This document shows positions 23,376 through 36,620 of a stretch of 64,000 nt of DNA, piece by piece; within the stretch, counting starts at the first letter, position 1, and the number at the start of each line of letters is the position of its first letter. Source of the DNA: Chamaecyparis obtusa (taxonomy: Eukaryota > Streptophyta > Pinopsida > Cupressales > Cupressaceae). The translations under genes and the position numbers were made by a program. The notes under the pieces are model-generated. The model ran no database searches, was not told the DNA's origin, and saw only the letters and a program-made list of their open reading frames with translations. The stretch spans positions 459,501-523,500 of the forward strand of contig BSBK01002794.1 of assembly GCA_027943335.1 (NCBI GenBank), read 5' to 3'.

Positions 23376-23735
23376 AATATGAGTATAGCCAATTTTCAGA
23401 AGAATATGAATGAATGCAAACATACATAAGTGGATGAACATAAATAATGAAGGTACTTGATATTGCCTGAAGTAATGAAGTGTTGACCCTAGGTTCAATC
23501 CAGTATGCTCATGTATGATCCAGAAACTGCAAGGAAAGAAAGGATGGGGTTAGATCCAAAGGATCTAAGCAGTGCTTGACACCCTATTATTGATCCTCAT
23601 CTACAATTATGTATGTGTATAGTTAAGTCATACACTTCTAAAAGGAACTATGCTACAGAACATGTGCACTCAGGAAAATGCACTCAGGAACATGTGCAGT
23701 GTATAGGCACTGGAATCCAAATGAAGCCCTACATT
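23376..23735 (+). repeat. Dispersed module M2, copy 1 of 4
   Basis: A unit of about 250-350 bp (landmarks GAATATGAATGAAT, AAGTGTTGACC, AATCCAGTATGCTC, GATGGGGTTAGATCC) also found near 26,750-27,240, 29,765-30,045 and 31,735-31,990, all in the same orientation. A short piece lies outside the element near 61,100. No coding content. Confidence 0.7.
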
Positions 23736-24100
23736 TATGTCTTTATGAACACCTGGTGAATCAATGTTGTGGTTGCATTTATGTCTCTATGAACACCTGG
23801 TGAATCATTGTTGTGACTGCATCATCCAAATAGTGCAACAACAACACCATATGTTGTTGTTCCATCTGGTGTTGCTATGGCATCATTTCCAAATGATGCA
23901 TCCACAACAGTAACCCAACATGCCCATCAACACAAGGCAGAGATGATCAAGCATAAGCAATGGAGGGGACATTATCAAGGTCAAATCAGAGGTCAAATTT
24001 CATTCCTTGAAATTTTATATTTGTACAGTTATAAAATTTCATGCCTTGAAATTTTATAACATAGTTCCTTAGCATTTGATCTTCATATTGTAGCCATGAC

Positions 24101-24420
24101 TTGAGGTAGGCATTCAAGCTTTGTCTTCTCATTAACTCAATTTCATTTTGATGGCATTTGTTGATTTAATTGCGACACCAGCTTGGTTATACACAAAAAA
24201 AAAAAGAAAAAAAAAAGTGTCATTTATAATTTTTGTGAATTCAAAGAGTTGTCGCGAACATGGCACTACACTTTTGCATGGCGCGAAGAGGGCATTCAAG
24301 TTTGGCATGTGCGAAGAGGCCGGTACCTTGTGGGAAGAAGGCACTAGCACTTGAGGTAGGCATTCAAGCTTTGTCTTCTCATTAACTCAATTTCATTTTG
24401 ATGGCATTTGTTGATTTAAT
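24101..24420 (+). repeat. Inverted copy of the CACTA right end
   Basis: 24,167-24,440 is the reverse complement of about 33,780-34,040, the DNA just inside the right terminus (landmarks TTGCGACACC, GGGCATTCAAGTTTGGC, GAGGTAGGCATTC). The 70-bp block 24,101-24,170 is directly repeated at 24,351-24,420. It may be the broken end of a second, inverted CACTA copy. Confidence 0.7.
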
Positions 24421-25109
24421 GGCACAATATGAATGTTAATAGTGGCATTGTTTACATCTTAGCATTTGGAATGCTCGATGACCTGTGAGCTTTTAGTGCT
24501 AGGGCATCATTGCTATTACCTTCAAGGCATTGTGTGAAGTGTTTGATCTCTCTTTATTTGTTTTGTTGTTGATATTCACTATGTGGTACTCCCTATTTAT
24601 GATCATTTCATGAGGAAATATCTTGATGGCTTGTAAGCTGCAAGTTAGGGCATCGTGCATTGTTTATGAGCTCACTATTTGAGCACCTCATGTCCCTATT
24701 TGATTGGCCTGTGCTTTTTTTGTTATATTGAGTTTACATCATATATTTAGTCTTAATAAATATCTTATAAAACAACATAAAACTAACCTAAAATACTTTG
24801 TCTTAATAAAATCTTACTAAAACAATATATTTAGTCTTAATAAAATCTTATAAAACAACATATATTGTGTGAAGTGTTTGATCTCTCTTTATTTGTTTTT
24901 TTGTTGATATTCACTAGCTATGTGGTACTCCACGTTTATGATCATTTCATGAGGAAATGTCTTGATGGCTCGCGGGCTACAAGCTAGGGCATCATACATT
25001 GTTCATGAGCTCACTATTTAATACTGACATTGTTTACATCTTTTCATTTGGAATGCTTGATGACCCGCAAGCTTTGAGAGCTAGGGCATTGTTGCTATTG
25101 CCTTCAAGG

Positions 25110-25450
25110 CATTGTGTGAAGTGTTTGATCTCTCTTTATTTATTTTGTTGTCGATATTCACTATGTGGTACTCCTCGTTTATGATCATTTCATGAGGAAA
25201 TGTCTTGATGGCTCCCAAGTTGCAAGCTAGGGCATCATGCATTGTTTATGAGCTCACTGTTTGAGCACCAGCCAATCAAATAGGGACATGAGGTGCTCAA
25301 ATAGTGAGCTCATAAACAATGCATGATGCCCTAGCTTGCAGCCTATGAGCCATCAAGATATTTTCTCATGAAATGATCATAAAAGGGGAGTACCACATAG
25401 TGAATATCAACAACAAAACAAATAAACAGAGATCAAACACTTCACACAAT
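25110..25450. repeat. Head-to-head 243-bp unit junction
   Basis: Two 243-bp units meet head to head with a 22-bp centre (about 25,270-25,291), giving near-perfect arms of about 150 bp. The same junction recurs at about 28,130-28,460. Confidence 0.8.
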
Positions 25451-25557
25451 ATATGCTATTCTATAAGATTTTATTAAGACAAAGTATTTTGGGTTAGTTT
25501 TATGTTGTTGTATAAGATTTTATTAAGACTAAATATATGATGTAAACTCATAATTAT

Positions 25558-25561
<4 letters not shown>

Positions 25562-25629
<68 letters not shown>
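25562..25629. repeat. (TA)n microsatellite
   Basis: About 34 uninterrupted TA units in the left arm of the palindrome. The equivalent right-arm site (near 27,995) has only a few. Confidence 0.9.
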
Positions 25630-25632
<3 letters not shown>

Positions 25633-28321
25633 TTCAAAGGAGGAATTATGAAATATAGTTGTAGGTAGTTATCTCTTCTATAATGATGGAGGAGTGAAAG
25701 GTAATGATCAATGAGGTTGTTGCTATTAGATCATACATTAATACACTTACTTTTTTAAATTTGAGCTCGGGCATCATGCAATGTTATTGCTGTCATTGCA
25801 TGCTTGCTGTTGTTGTGCACCATATATTATTTTATACACTATTTATTTCATTGAGACCGTGAGCTTGACATTTGTAATGTATTTTCTGTTATTGGATCAA
25901 TGCTACCATGTTGTTGATGCTGTAGATGCATTGAATCACCACTGCCATTCTATTTTTATAACAACAATATAACAAACAAAGTACCGACCAATCAAATAAA
26001 GACATCAGTAAGACATTTAATGCATTATTACTTCATCATGATGATAAAAATTTCATTGGCTCAAAGCACATAGAATGTGGGCAGATGCATTGAATCACGA
26101 CTTCCATTCTATTTTGATGAAGAGGAACTATGTTATAAAATTTCAAGGCATGAAATTTTATAGCTGTACATATATTTTATAAGTATAACTATACAAAAGA
26201 AGAGCACCCACATGCCTTGGTTGTTATTGGTCTATGAAAGGTTTTGGTTTGCCTTTCCCAATTGAGATGTCATCCTAAGATTCAAAAAGACCAAGGTAAT
26301 AATAAGTCTTGAACATAAATGCATGATTGTGGATCCTCAAGTAGGAGTTTTGATAAAAAGGAAGAACACTTATATGGGTTTACCCACATAAGGAAAATGG
26401 TTTCATTCATCTTTCTTTCAAGTGCTCTTGGGTACTTTCCTTGGCCTCTAGGCTTGGGCATCCTATAGGGGTTGAACCAAAATTATGAAGGCAATAAAGA
26501 CACATAGAACAATAGGTCTGGGGACTTAGACTTATGTTCAATCCTTAGTAATGGTTTGGGGAACTAATTACTAGATGAGTAACTACAGTACCTTAGTTTA
26601 AATTATTACATGATCTTGTTTAATTTGTGTTCACTTCATGCAAAGATACATGTAAAGGAAAATTAATTTTTACATCTAAAGATTACATGTATATATATGA
26701 AAAATAACTTGTATATACTATACAAGGAAAATAAATTTCAGAGGAAAATGCAAGAGCACATGCATACATAAGAGGATGAGCATAAATAATAAGGGTGCCA
26801 GACATTGCTTGAAGTGATGAATTTTTTACCCGGGTATGAATCTAGTGTGCCCCTGTGTGATCCAGAACCTACAAAGAAAAGAGAGATGGGGGTTAGATAA
26901 AAAAATATCTAAGAAATGAATGGCATCCTATTACTAATCCTCATCTACAATTATGCATGTGCATAGTCAAGCCATACACTTCTGAAAGAAAAACCATGCT
27001 ACAGGACATTGCACTCAGAAGAATGTTGCAAAGAGTAAATGGTTGCATTTATGTCTACATGAACACCTGGTGAGTCACTATTGTGACTACATCATTCAAA
27101 AAATGCAACAACAACACCAGATGTTGTTGTTTCATCTGGTGTTGTTGTGACATCATTTCCAAATGATGCACCCACAACAGTCACACACCATGCCCATTAG
27201 CACAAGGCAGTCATGAGCAAGCATGAGTAAGCAATGGAAGGGGCATACATCATCATCAAATCAGAGGAGAAAAGCATCAAATATGCATATTAAGGGAGGA
27301 GTACATCATGGATTTCAAGTAAAGATCATAACATCACAACATGGTTGACAGCCCCAAGGAGGCCCCATTGCATGCAGTGAGTAAGCTACATCAAAACAAA
27401 GAGCTACACAAATCTGCATCATCTATATATTAATCCTATGGCATGGAGTATATTTGAATCTACATTTTAAAGGATAAGTAAGAAAGCTGCATGATGCTAG
27501 TGAAATTAACAAAGGTACAAATCTAATGAAGTAATGAAGCTACCCACATTCTATGTGCTTTGAGCTAATAAATTTTTTATCATCATGATAAAGTAATAAT
27601 GCATTAAATGTCTTACTGATGTCCCTATTTGATTGGATGGTGCTCTATTTGTTATATTGCTGCTATCAAAATAGAATGACAGTGGTGATTCAATGCATCT
27701 ACAGCTTCAACAACATGGTGAAATCGATCCAATAACATAAAATACATTACAAATGTAAAGCTCACAATCTCAATGAAATAAACAGTGTATAAAAGAATAT
27801 ATGGTGCACAACAACAACAAGCATGCAATGACAACAATAACATTGCATGATGCCCGAGCTCAAATTCAAAACAGTAAATGTATTAATGTATGATCTAATA
27901 GCAACAACCTCATTGATCATTACCTTTCACTCCTCCAGCATTATAGAAAAGATAACTACCTACAACTATATTTCATAATTCCTCCTTTGAAGTATATATA
28001 TATCAAGTATAATTATGAGTTTACATCATATATTTAGTCTTAATAAAATCTTATAAAACAACATAAAACTAACCCAAAATACTTTGTCTTAATAAAATCT
28101 TAATAAAATATTATAAAACAACATACATTATGTTAAGTGTTTGATCTCTCTTTATTTGTTTTGTTGTTTATATTCACTATGTGGTACTCTCCATTTATAA
28201 TCATTTCATGAGAAAATGTTTTGATGGCTCACATACTGCAAGCTAGGGCATCATGCATTATTTATGAGCTCACTATTTGAGCACTAGTCAATCAAATAGG
28301 AACATGAGGTGCTCAAACAAT

Positions 28322-29378
28322 GAACTCATAAACAATGCATGATTCCCTAGCTTATAGCTCGTGAGCCATCAAGATATTTCCTCATGAAATGATCATAAAC
28401 AGGGAGTACCACATAGTGAATATCAACAATAAAACAAATAAAGAGAGATCAAACACTTCACACAATGCCTTGAAGGTAATAGAAATGATGCCCTATCTCT
28501 CAAAGCTCGTAGGTCATCAAGCATTTCAAATGAAAAGATGTAAACAATGTCAGTATTAAACAGTGATCTCATGAACAATGTATGATGCCCTAGCTTGCAG
28601 CCCACGAGCCATCAAGACATTTCCTCATGAAATGATCATAAACGGGGAGTACCACATAGTGAATATCAATAGCAAAACAAATAAAGAGAGATAAAACACT
28701 TCACACAATGTCTTGAAGGTAATAGAAATGATGCCCTAGTTGTCAAAGCTCGAGGGTCATCAAGCATTCCAAATAAAAAGATGTAAACAATGCTAGTATT
28801 AAACAATGAGCTCATGAACAATGTATGATGCCCTAGCTTGCAGCCCACGAGCCATCAAGACATTTCCTCATGAAATGATCATAAACAGGGAGTACCACAT
28901 AGCTAGTGAATATCAACAGCAAAACAAATAAAGAGAGATCAAACACTTCACACAATATATGTTATTTTATAAGATTTTATTAAGACTAAATATATTGTTT
29001 TATTAAGATTTTATTAAGACAAAGTATTTTGGGTTAGTTTTATGTTGTTTTATAAGATATTTATTAAGACTAAATATATGATGTAAACTCAATATAACAA
29101 ACAAAGCACTGACCAATCAAATAGGGACATGAAGTACTCAAATAGTGAGCTCATAAACAATGCATGATGCCTTAGCTTGTAGCTCGTGAGCCATCAAGAC
29201 ATTTCCTCATGAAATGATCATAAACAGAGAGTACCACATAGTGAATATCAATAGCAAAACAAATAAAAAGAGATCAAACACTTCACACAATACCTTGAAG
29301 GTAATAGCAACGATGCCCTAGCTCTCAAAGCTCGCGGGTCATCGAGCATTCCAAATGCTAGGATGTAAACAATGTCAT
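28322..29378 (+). repeat. 243-bp repeat units, right palindrome arm
   Basis: Units start at about 28,322, 28,564 and 28,808 (period 242-244), plus one near 29,140. Each reads from GAGCTCAT(G/A)AACAATG to GATGTAAACAATG. The ORFs within are translations of the repeat. Confidence 0.8.
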
Positions 29379-32300
29379 CCAAACATGTGTACTGTGAGGT
29401 TTCTTGCAACAAATTGACTTGTGATGATTTTCATAATAGTACATTTGTTGTAGGAAATCTCAAAGTACAGCTTAGGAAAATATGAATGTTCATCACCTGT
29501 ACATATCAGAGTTGATCAGAGAAGGTATATGCACAACAAAACAAATAAAGAGAGATCAAAGACTTCACACAATGCCTTGAAGGTAATATAAACAATCAAA
29601 CACTTCAAAATAGGGATATCAGTAATAAAATAATACACTTACTATTTTGAATTTGAGCTCATAAAGATTAAGATATCCCTATTTTATTACTGATGTCCCT
29701 ATTTACATCTTTTCATTAAATGAACCAAAAACATCAAGAATGGTCCTATATGGTCACTAATAGCCAACTTTTAGAAAAATATGAATGAATATGCAAACAT
29801 ACATAAGTGGATGAACATAAATAATGAAAGTACCAAACATTGTCTGAAGTAATGAAGTGTTGACCTAGGGTTCAATCCAGTATGCTCTTGTATGATCCAA
29901 AACCTACAAGGAAGGAAAAGATGGGGTTAGATCCAAAGGATCTAAGCAATGCTTGGCACCCTATTACTAATCCTCATCTACAATTATGCATGTGCATAGT
30001 CAAGCCATACACTTCTAAAATGAACTATGCTACAAAACATGGGTGTGTGTTAATGTGATTCAAAAGCTATTATGGAAGATTGTTTTATTATTGAGATAAG
30101 GATATCTTAATTCTACAAGAATAAATGTTTGGAGAAATATTTGAATTTAATTTTGACAATAACATGAGGAGTGATATATTTCAAGCTTCAGTGAAACTTC
30201 ATACCACACAGTGTTCGTAGATTACGTTCAATGCATTATTTACACTTGTATTGGTGGGAAAACTCTTGAAAATGCGCAAAAGATATTGCATTCAACCATG
30301 TTGTTTACATGACACATGTAGTTTACCTCCAGCCTAAATCAGCGTTGCGTATAAATTTATGGACGGTGCATGGTACGAAGCCTCGCTCAAGCTTGAAAAT
30401 GATAAGCATTATGATGTTGAGGTATGGTGTGGTAAGCACAAGTATAGTTTCTCGTAAGTTGTTATTGGTATAATTTTTTTTTTTTCAATAATTGTTGAAT
30501 CTAGCTTCTCCTATACTTACACGTATGTATACATTTTGTGCTTGGCTTTAATGTCATGTAAATTTGAGTGAAATGGTAATAATATTTAAGAGCAACAAAT
30601 ATGACATTTTAAACAAGTATGCATATACATTATATAACAAGAGTGATATATTTTAATGGAAACACTTAATGAGAAGGATGCCTATATAACAAGATGAGTG
30701 ATATATTTTAATGGTAGTGGACATAGAAATTGCAGTGAAACTCTGTAATTTATTATTGTAAGTGGACATAGAAATTGTAGTGTAAGTAGTAGGATGATTT
30801 TAAGTGGACATAGAAATTACAGTGAAACTCTATAATTTATTATGGCTTAGTGTTGTATATCCATAGTCAATGTCTATTTAAACTTTAGGATGATACTTAT
30901 ATGATGGCTTAAGTAAATTGTTCTTACCTTGAGACTAGTACACCATGGGATTAGAGGATGGTTGTTATAATAGCAACTATGTGTCTACGGGATACTTTTA
31001 TATTTTGTATTAAATGATGATACATATGTGTTTCTTCCTTTTACAATAGTTTATATTCAGATACTTATATCTTGAATTGTCAAATGACCAATGAGTGATA
31101 ATTTTAAAAGTGTAACATAATTAAAAGCATGTGAATTCATATTGTACTTAATCTAAATCCCATCGTGTAATGTTTTTACTTACGATATTTCGAGACCCCT
31201 CTCCATTTTAAACTAACCTATGACTTCAAAAGAGGAATTATGAAATATAGTTGTAGGTAGTTATCTCTTCTATAATGATGGAGGAGTCAAAGGTAATGAT
31301 CAATGAGGTCGCTGCTATTAGATCATACATTAATACACTTACTATTTTGACAGTAATAACATTTCATGATGCCAGAGCTCAAATTCAAAATAGTAAGTGT
31401 ATTATTTTATTACTGATATCCCTATTTGATCTAATAGCATCAATATAAAAAATAGAGCACCGACCAATCAAATAGGGACATGAGGTGCTCAAACAATGAG
31501 CTCATAAATAATGCATGATGCCCTAGCTTGCAGCCCATGAGCCATCATGACATTTCCTCATGAAATGATCATAAATGGGAAGTACCATCAAGAAATGCCA
31601 TCAAAATGAAATAGAGTTAATGAGCTCGAATGCCTACAGCAAGTCATGGCTGCCATATAAAGATCAAATGCTAAGAAACTATGTTATAAAATTTCATGCC
31701 AAATTTCATCAAGAATGGTCTATATGGTCACTAATACCCAACTTTTAGAAGAATATGAATGAATAAGCAAACATACATAAGTGGATAAACATAAATAATA
31801 AAGGTACCAAATATTTTCTGAAGTAATGAAGTGTTGACCTAGGGTTCAATCCAGTATGCTCTTGCATGATCCAAAACCTGCAAGGAAGGAAAAGATGGGG
31901 TTAGATCCAAAGGATTTACGCAATGTCTGGCACCCTGTTACTGATCCTTATCTACAATCATGCATGTGCATAGTCAAGCCATACACTGAATCAACAACAT
32001 GGTAGCATTGATCCAATAAAAGAAAATACATTACAAATGCCAAGCTCACAGTCTCAATGAAATAAATAGTGTATAAAACAATATATGGTGCACAACAGCA
32101 GCAAGCATGCAATGAAAACAATAACATTTTATGATGCCCAAGCTCAAATTCAAAATAGTAAGTGTATTAATGTATGATCTAATAGTAGCAACCTCATTGA
32201 TCATTACCTTTGACTCCTCCATCATTATAGAAGAGATAACTACCTACAACTATATTTCATAATTCCTCCTTTGAAGTCATAGGTTAGTTTAACTATTGGA

Positions 32301-33049
32301 CAATGAGCTAATAAGAGTTTCAAATAGATTTGAATAAAAACTAAGAGTATTGAATTGTATTTGTTCCTATTGTGATTTCAGGGGAGAAGAAGGCTAAGAC
32401 CTTTTTAGCGGATCAGGGTGGTATATATAGCTTGTAAGTTTATAAGTTTGCACTTTTTTTGTTTGAGGCTTAATTATGCTATTTTTTAAACAAAAAGATT
32501 TTTCTTTCTTATTTCAAATTCATTCCTTCATATATCATACTTGATGCACAGTGAATTCATAGGAGTTTCAAATAGATTTGAAGAAAAACTAAGAGCATTC
32601 AATTTTAACTAGTCTTATTGTGAATTCAAGGGAGAAGAAGGCTAAGATCTTTATAGCTAATCTTGTGTGGGCAATGTACAAAATTTGTGTGGGCTAACCT
32701 CCTTGTTCTATCAGTGTCCTCTATAATTTCAAATGCTATATTTCCCGAGTCTGGTTGGTGCCTTACTTTCCCCTCTTTGGTTCCATGCTTGCTTACATTA
32801 AGAGTTCATTTTGTCTCTGATTAGGGCAATATTTCTCCTTGACTATATTCTTTTGGGGTCTGATCTATTGTAGTTATTTCTTTTTTCTTTGAATCATTGT
32901 TTACAATTACTTTTGATGTAATATTTGTGTGAAGAACAAGAACAAAATGGTGAACGAGTGTATTCGACAAAGATAAACATGACACATTTTGTTGGGCTGA
33001 TTGGGTTGGCCTGATACCATTTACATGGTCTAACCAAATATTAAACAGT
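29379..33049. other. Mosaic of M2 and M3 modules and unique DNA in the CACTA element
   Basis: Holds M2 copies at about 29,765-30,045 and 31,735-31,990, M3 pieces at 31,220-31,350 (plus) and 32,000-32,280 (minus), a partial 243-bp unit at 31,495-31,590, and a duplicated block about 245 bp apart (32,318 and 32,563; landmark GAGAAGAAGGCTAAGA). About 30,050-31,190 is unique AT-rich DNA with no recognised gene. Confidence 0.55.
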
Positions 33050-33778
33050 GAGCTCATGAACAATGTATGAGGCCCTAGCTTGTAGCCTACGAGCCATCAA
33101 GACATTTCCTCATGAAATGATCATAAACGGGGAGTACCACATAGTGAATATCAACAACAAAACAAATAAAGAGAGATCAAACACTTCACACAATGCCTTG
33201 AAGGTAATAGAAATGATGCCCTAGCTCTCAAAGCTCATAGGTCATCAAGCATTCCAAATGAAAAGATGTAAACAATGCTAGTATTAAATAGTGAGCTCAT
33301 GAACAATGTATGATGTCCTAGCTTGTAGCCCGTGAGCCATCAAGACATTTCCTCATGAAATGATCATAAATGGGGAGTACCACATAGTGAATATCAATAG
33401 CAAAACAAATAAAGAGAGATCAAACACTTCACACAATGCCTTGAAGGTAATAGCAACGATGCCCTATCTCTCAAACCTCACGGGTCATCAAGCATTCCAA
33501 ATGAAAAGATGTAAATAATGCCAGTATTCAATAATGAGCTCATAAACAATGTACGATGCCCTAGCTTGCAGCCCATGAGCCATCAAGACATTTCCTCATG
33601 AAATGATCATAAACAGGGAGTACCACATAGTGAATATCAACAGCAAAACAAATAAAGAGAGATCAAACACTTCACACAATGCCTTGAAGGTAATAGCAAC
33701 GATGCCCTAGCTCTCAAAGCTTGTGGGTCATCGAGAATTCCAAATGCTAAGATGTAAACAATGCAACTATTAACAATG
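33050..33778 (+). repeat. Three 243-bp units next to the CACTA right end
   Basis: Head-to-tail units start at 33,050, 33,293 and 33,536, period exactly 243. Subterminal arrays of this kind are where TnpA-type proteins bind in En/Spm elements, so these are candidate binding arrays. Confidence 0.8.
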
Positions 33779-34145
33779 CTAAGATGTAAAGAATGCCACT
33801 AAAATTGAGTTAATGAGAAGACAAAGCTCGAATGCCTACCTCAAGTGCTAGTTCCCTCTTCCCACACGGTGCCAGCGTCTTTGCACACGCCAAACTCGAA
33901 TGCCCTCTTCACACCACGTAAAAGTGCAGTGCCATCTTTGTGGTAGCTCTTCGAATTCACAAATTAAAAATTACACTTTCTTTTTCTTTTCTTTTTGTTT
34001 ATAACCAAATGGGTGTCGCAATTATGACATTATCGTCTCTATTACGACACCATTGGAGGCACTTGAAAAAAAAACAAAAAAAAACACAAATTGTAGTGGC
34101 GTCACAAATTGGCTTCAAAATTTAACCCTAAATGTTGTAGTGTAT

Positions 34146-34346
34146 GACATTTTATGGGCATGTCACGATGAGCCGTGTGGAGGCTATTTTGTAGTGAAGA
34201 GAACAACCTATAAAATTCTAACCATTGGATACTACTGGCCTACTTTGCAAAAAGATGCAGCAAAATATACAAGGCACTGTGATAGATGTCAGCGCATGGG
34301 GCACCCAACAAAGTCAGATGAAATGCCCTTGCAGCCTCAGGTAGTG
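34146..34346 (+). pseudogene. Integrase zinc-finger segment, Athila-like element
   Basis: Between the CACTA and copia insertions lies an intact stretch of 67 codons, starting right after the TAT duplication, with the integrase H-x-C-G-G-Y/H and C-x2-C layout: CHDEPCGGYFVVKRT, GYYWPTLQKDA and CDRCQRMGHP. It has no stops. The reading frame fits both the upstream part ending at 16,006 and the core resuming after 41,137. Confidence 0.88.
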
Positions 34347-35502
34347 TGTTAGGAATGAATGTTGAATGTTTGGAAGTCATTCTGTAGCAATTGTTGTTGC
34401 ATTCATGACTATGATTGTCATTGATGTCAACACGATGATCTTTTGGAGACTTGTAGAGAAGCAGACAGAGTTTGAATTAGCACACATGGGATATTGTAGT
34501 TGGAGCTATGCGATGTTGAGGATATATTCTTTGATATGTTATATGTCTATGGTTAAGAGCACAGATATTAGTTCATTTATTCATGGATGTTATGAGCATT
34601 TTGGTGGAAGCAATATTCAGGCAGTGTTCCTGAGTAGCGGTTTGTGGAAATTGGATTATATCTCCTAATCAGGATGGAATCTAGTTTTGCGCAGTTAAAG
34701 GGAAGTTGAAGACACATTGTTAGTGATGTGGATGACATCACAAACTTTGAGGTTGTACGAGTGAAGAATTATTGTATTTGGAAGCCGACAATTTTGTGTA
34801 ATTTTGATGTAGCGTGTGGAAAATTTTATTTTGTAATTGTATGCCGACTCATTTGTAATTATTTGAGTGTGGTATAAAGGAAGGAATGTGTTTCCTTGTT
34901 GTAATGATGATAAGTATATGAAGTGAAGAAAAGAGCTAAATGTGAAAGCAAATTTGTGAAGGAAGACATGCGAAGTACAAAGATCTGAAATTGAGATCTG
35001 GTGTAACAGTGAGTGCAGTTTGGCACAGTCAAAGAAGAGGTAACATATTATTCTATCAAGAGTAATACAAAGATTATTTGGACAGTGTGTTCAGTGATCT
35101 TACCCTGAAGCTATTTGGGCAGTGGGTCCTTTTGTCTTCCATAACTCTTAACAGGGTTAGAATCTTTTAACAGGGATTCAAAATCTCCTAACAGGGATTC
35201 ATATGTACTGAATGTATTTCATAAGACTCCTAATAGAGTCCACCCTTTCACAAGGAATATTCATATTAGTGCATCTTTTGTGGGCATAATTCCCACCGGG
35301 GTTTACTCTTTGATCAAGAGGTTCCCTAGTCAACATATCTTGTGTCATTGTGTTATTGTGTATGAATATCTTTATATAGTTGGTAATTATATTGCTTACA
35401 TGATTTAATGTTGTTGAAGTTGATAAAAGTTATAATTATCTAATAACTGATTCACCCCCCCACCCCCCTCTTAGTTATCTTGGTGGACTTTACTTTCTAA
35501 CA
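34347..35502 (+). repeat. 5' LTR of the nested copia element
   Basis: 1156 bp and collinear with the 3' LTR. It differs by several percent of substitutions, a roughly 20-bp extra unit of the AACAGGGATTC type near 35,180, and a longer C-run near 35,455. TATA box TATAAA at 34,873-34,878. Confidence 0.93.
34873..34878 (+). promoter_or_regulatory. TATA box, copia 5' LTR
   Basis: TATAAAGG after GAGTGTGG; the same site is conserved in the 3' LTR at 40,538-40,543. Confidence 0.6.
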
Positions 35503-35504
35503 AT

Positions 35505-35516
35505 TGGTATCAGAGC
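35505..35516 (+). other. Primer binding site, tRNA-iMet type
   Basis: TGGTATCAGAGC, the standard 12-base complement of plant initiator tRNA-Met, two bases after the LTR end. Confidence 0.95.
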
Positions 35517-35558
35517 GGCAGGTCCTTGAAAAAGAATTTTAACAGCTTAAGGAGATCC

Positions 35559-36620
35559 ATGGCGAATTTCAAGAAGGAAAGCCCTAAGTTTGATGCAGTA
35601 AATTTTGACAGCTGGAAAGAAAAGATGAAGACACACCTACTGTGTTTAGGACTAGGTTATTGGTTGATTACAAAGAATGATAAGACTATCATTGAAGAGG
35701 ACAATCTCAAAACATGTACTACTGATGAAAGAGATATATTCATGTGTAACATACTTGCAAGAGAAGCACTTTTGATAGCCCTTCTGAAAAATGAGTACAG
35801 GCAAGTAAAATATTTGAAAAAACCTCATGAAATTTAGAATGCGTTACACTCTACTTTTGAAGGTGATGAACATGCAAAAAGAGTTAGATTACATAATTGG
35901 ATATGTACATTTGAAGATATAAGAATGTTGGAAGATGAATCTGTTAGAAGCTATATTGGTAGAATGTCAGAAATTGTTACAGGTATAAAATCTTGTGGAG
36001 GAACAAAGATAGAGAATGAAGTGATATGGAAAATTCTGAGAACATTGACTCCTGTATTTAAGTAGACAACACAGATGATTGAACAAGTTATACCTTGTAC
36101 TACAAACTTTACAAGAGAGACTCTTCTTGGAAGATTGGAAGCATCAGAAATGAACCTGAGGTTATCAGGAGACTTACCTAGAATGGAGACAACATTCAGT
36201 GCTCTTAGTGTTCACCCTACTTTGTCAAGAAGCATCAGTGTGAGTGGAGATTATGCTGGCAGCAGTAGATCTAGAAATGAAGAAGACAAGAAGATTGAAG
36301 AAGGTATTTTCTTGATTGTGAAGAGAGAACCAGATGGTAAGAAAATTTTTAAATGTTGGACTTGTTAAGAATATGGTCATTTTGCATCTAAATGTCTTAA
36401 GAGATTTAAAAAGTACAGAAACAATTTCAAACCTAGAAGATCTAAGGAATGTTATTATGCTAATGATGAAGATCGTGAAGCTAGTATAGAGAGAACTCTA
36501 AGTGAAAGTGATACTGAGAATAATGATGACATAGGATTTGTAGCAATTAAAGAAGAGAATCCTGAAACTGATGTTAAGGAAGAAAAAGCCTTAGTTTCTC
36601 AAGTTGAAAAGAAAGCTGAT
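35559..36620 (+). pseudogene. gag: gag part of the copia polyprotein
   Basis: I choose the Met at 35,559 (MANFKKESPKFDA) because copia gag proteins usually start shortly before the F-D-G/A-x-N-F segment; an upstream Met exists at 35,526. A UBN2-type gag follows (NFDSWKEKMKTHL, LEDESVRSYIGRM), then a zinc knuckle CWTC-x-EYGHFASKC near 36,355. Stops: TAG at 35,835 and 36,063, TAA at 36,366 within the knuckle. It would form the particle and bind element RNA. Confidence 0.88.

Larger units (their letters stand above)
24440..29378. repeat. Giant imperfect palindrome
   Basis: The left arm 24,440-26,083 is matched in reverse order and strand by 27,541-29,378. Matching blocks include the 243-bp units, the TTTAGTCTTAATAAA stretch and the block with CACATAGAATGTGGG at the inner edges. 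The spacer is about 1.46 kb and contains an M2 module. The right arm has one extra 243-bp unit and the left arm a long (TA)n tract. Transcription across it would give a hairpin RNA with arms of about 1.6 kb. Confidence 0.82.
16007..34142. mobile_element. 18.1 kb CACTA (En/Spm-type) DNA transposon
   Basis: The left end reads CACTAGTACATTT and the right end, read on the minus strand, CACTACAACATTT; they share CACTA and ACATTT. A 3-bp duplication TAT flanks both ends (16,004-16,006 and 34,143-34,145), the target size of CACTA elements. The pol frame of the Athila host resumes in register after the right copy. TTGCGACGG- and GTCGCAATT-type subterminal motifs occur near both ends. It carries a minus-strand SET/Transposase_24-like gene, a gypsy protease fragment, a foldback element and long inverted repeat arrays. 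No Tnp2-type transposase was recognised, so it is probably non-autonomous. Confidence 0.82.

Noticed and set aside
25781..27843. Matching 63-codon ORFs on opposite strands (25,781-25,972 and 27,652-27,843)
   Set aside because: They are the two arms of the palindrome, not a conserved gene pair.
34366..34668. 100-codon ORF present in both copia LTRs (34,366 and 40,031)
   Set aside because: LTRs are copies of each other, so parallel survival is expected; no motif and no coding signal.
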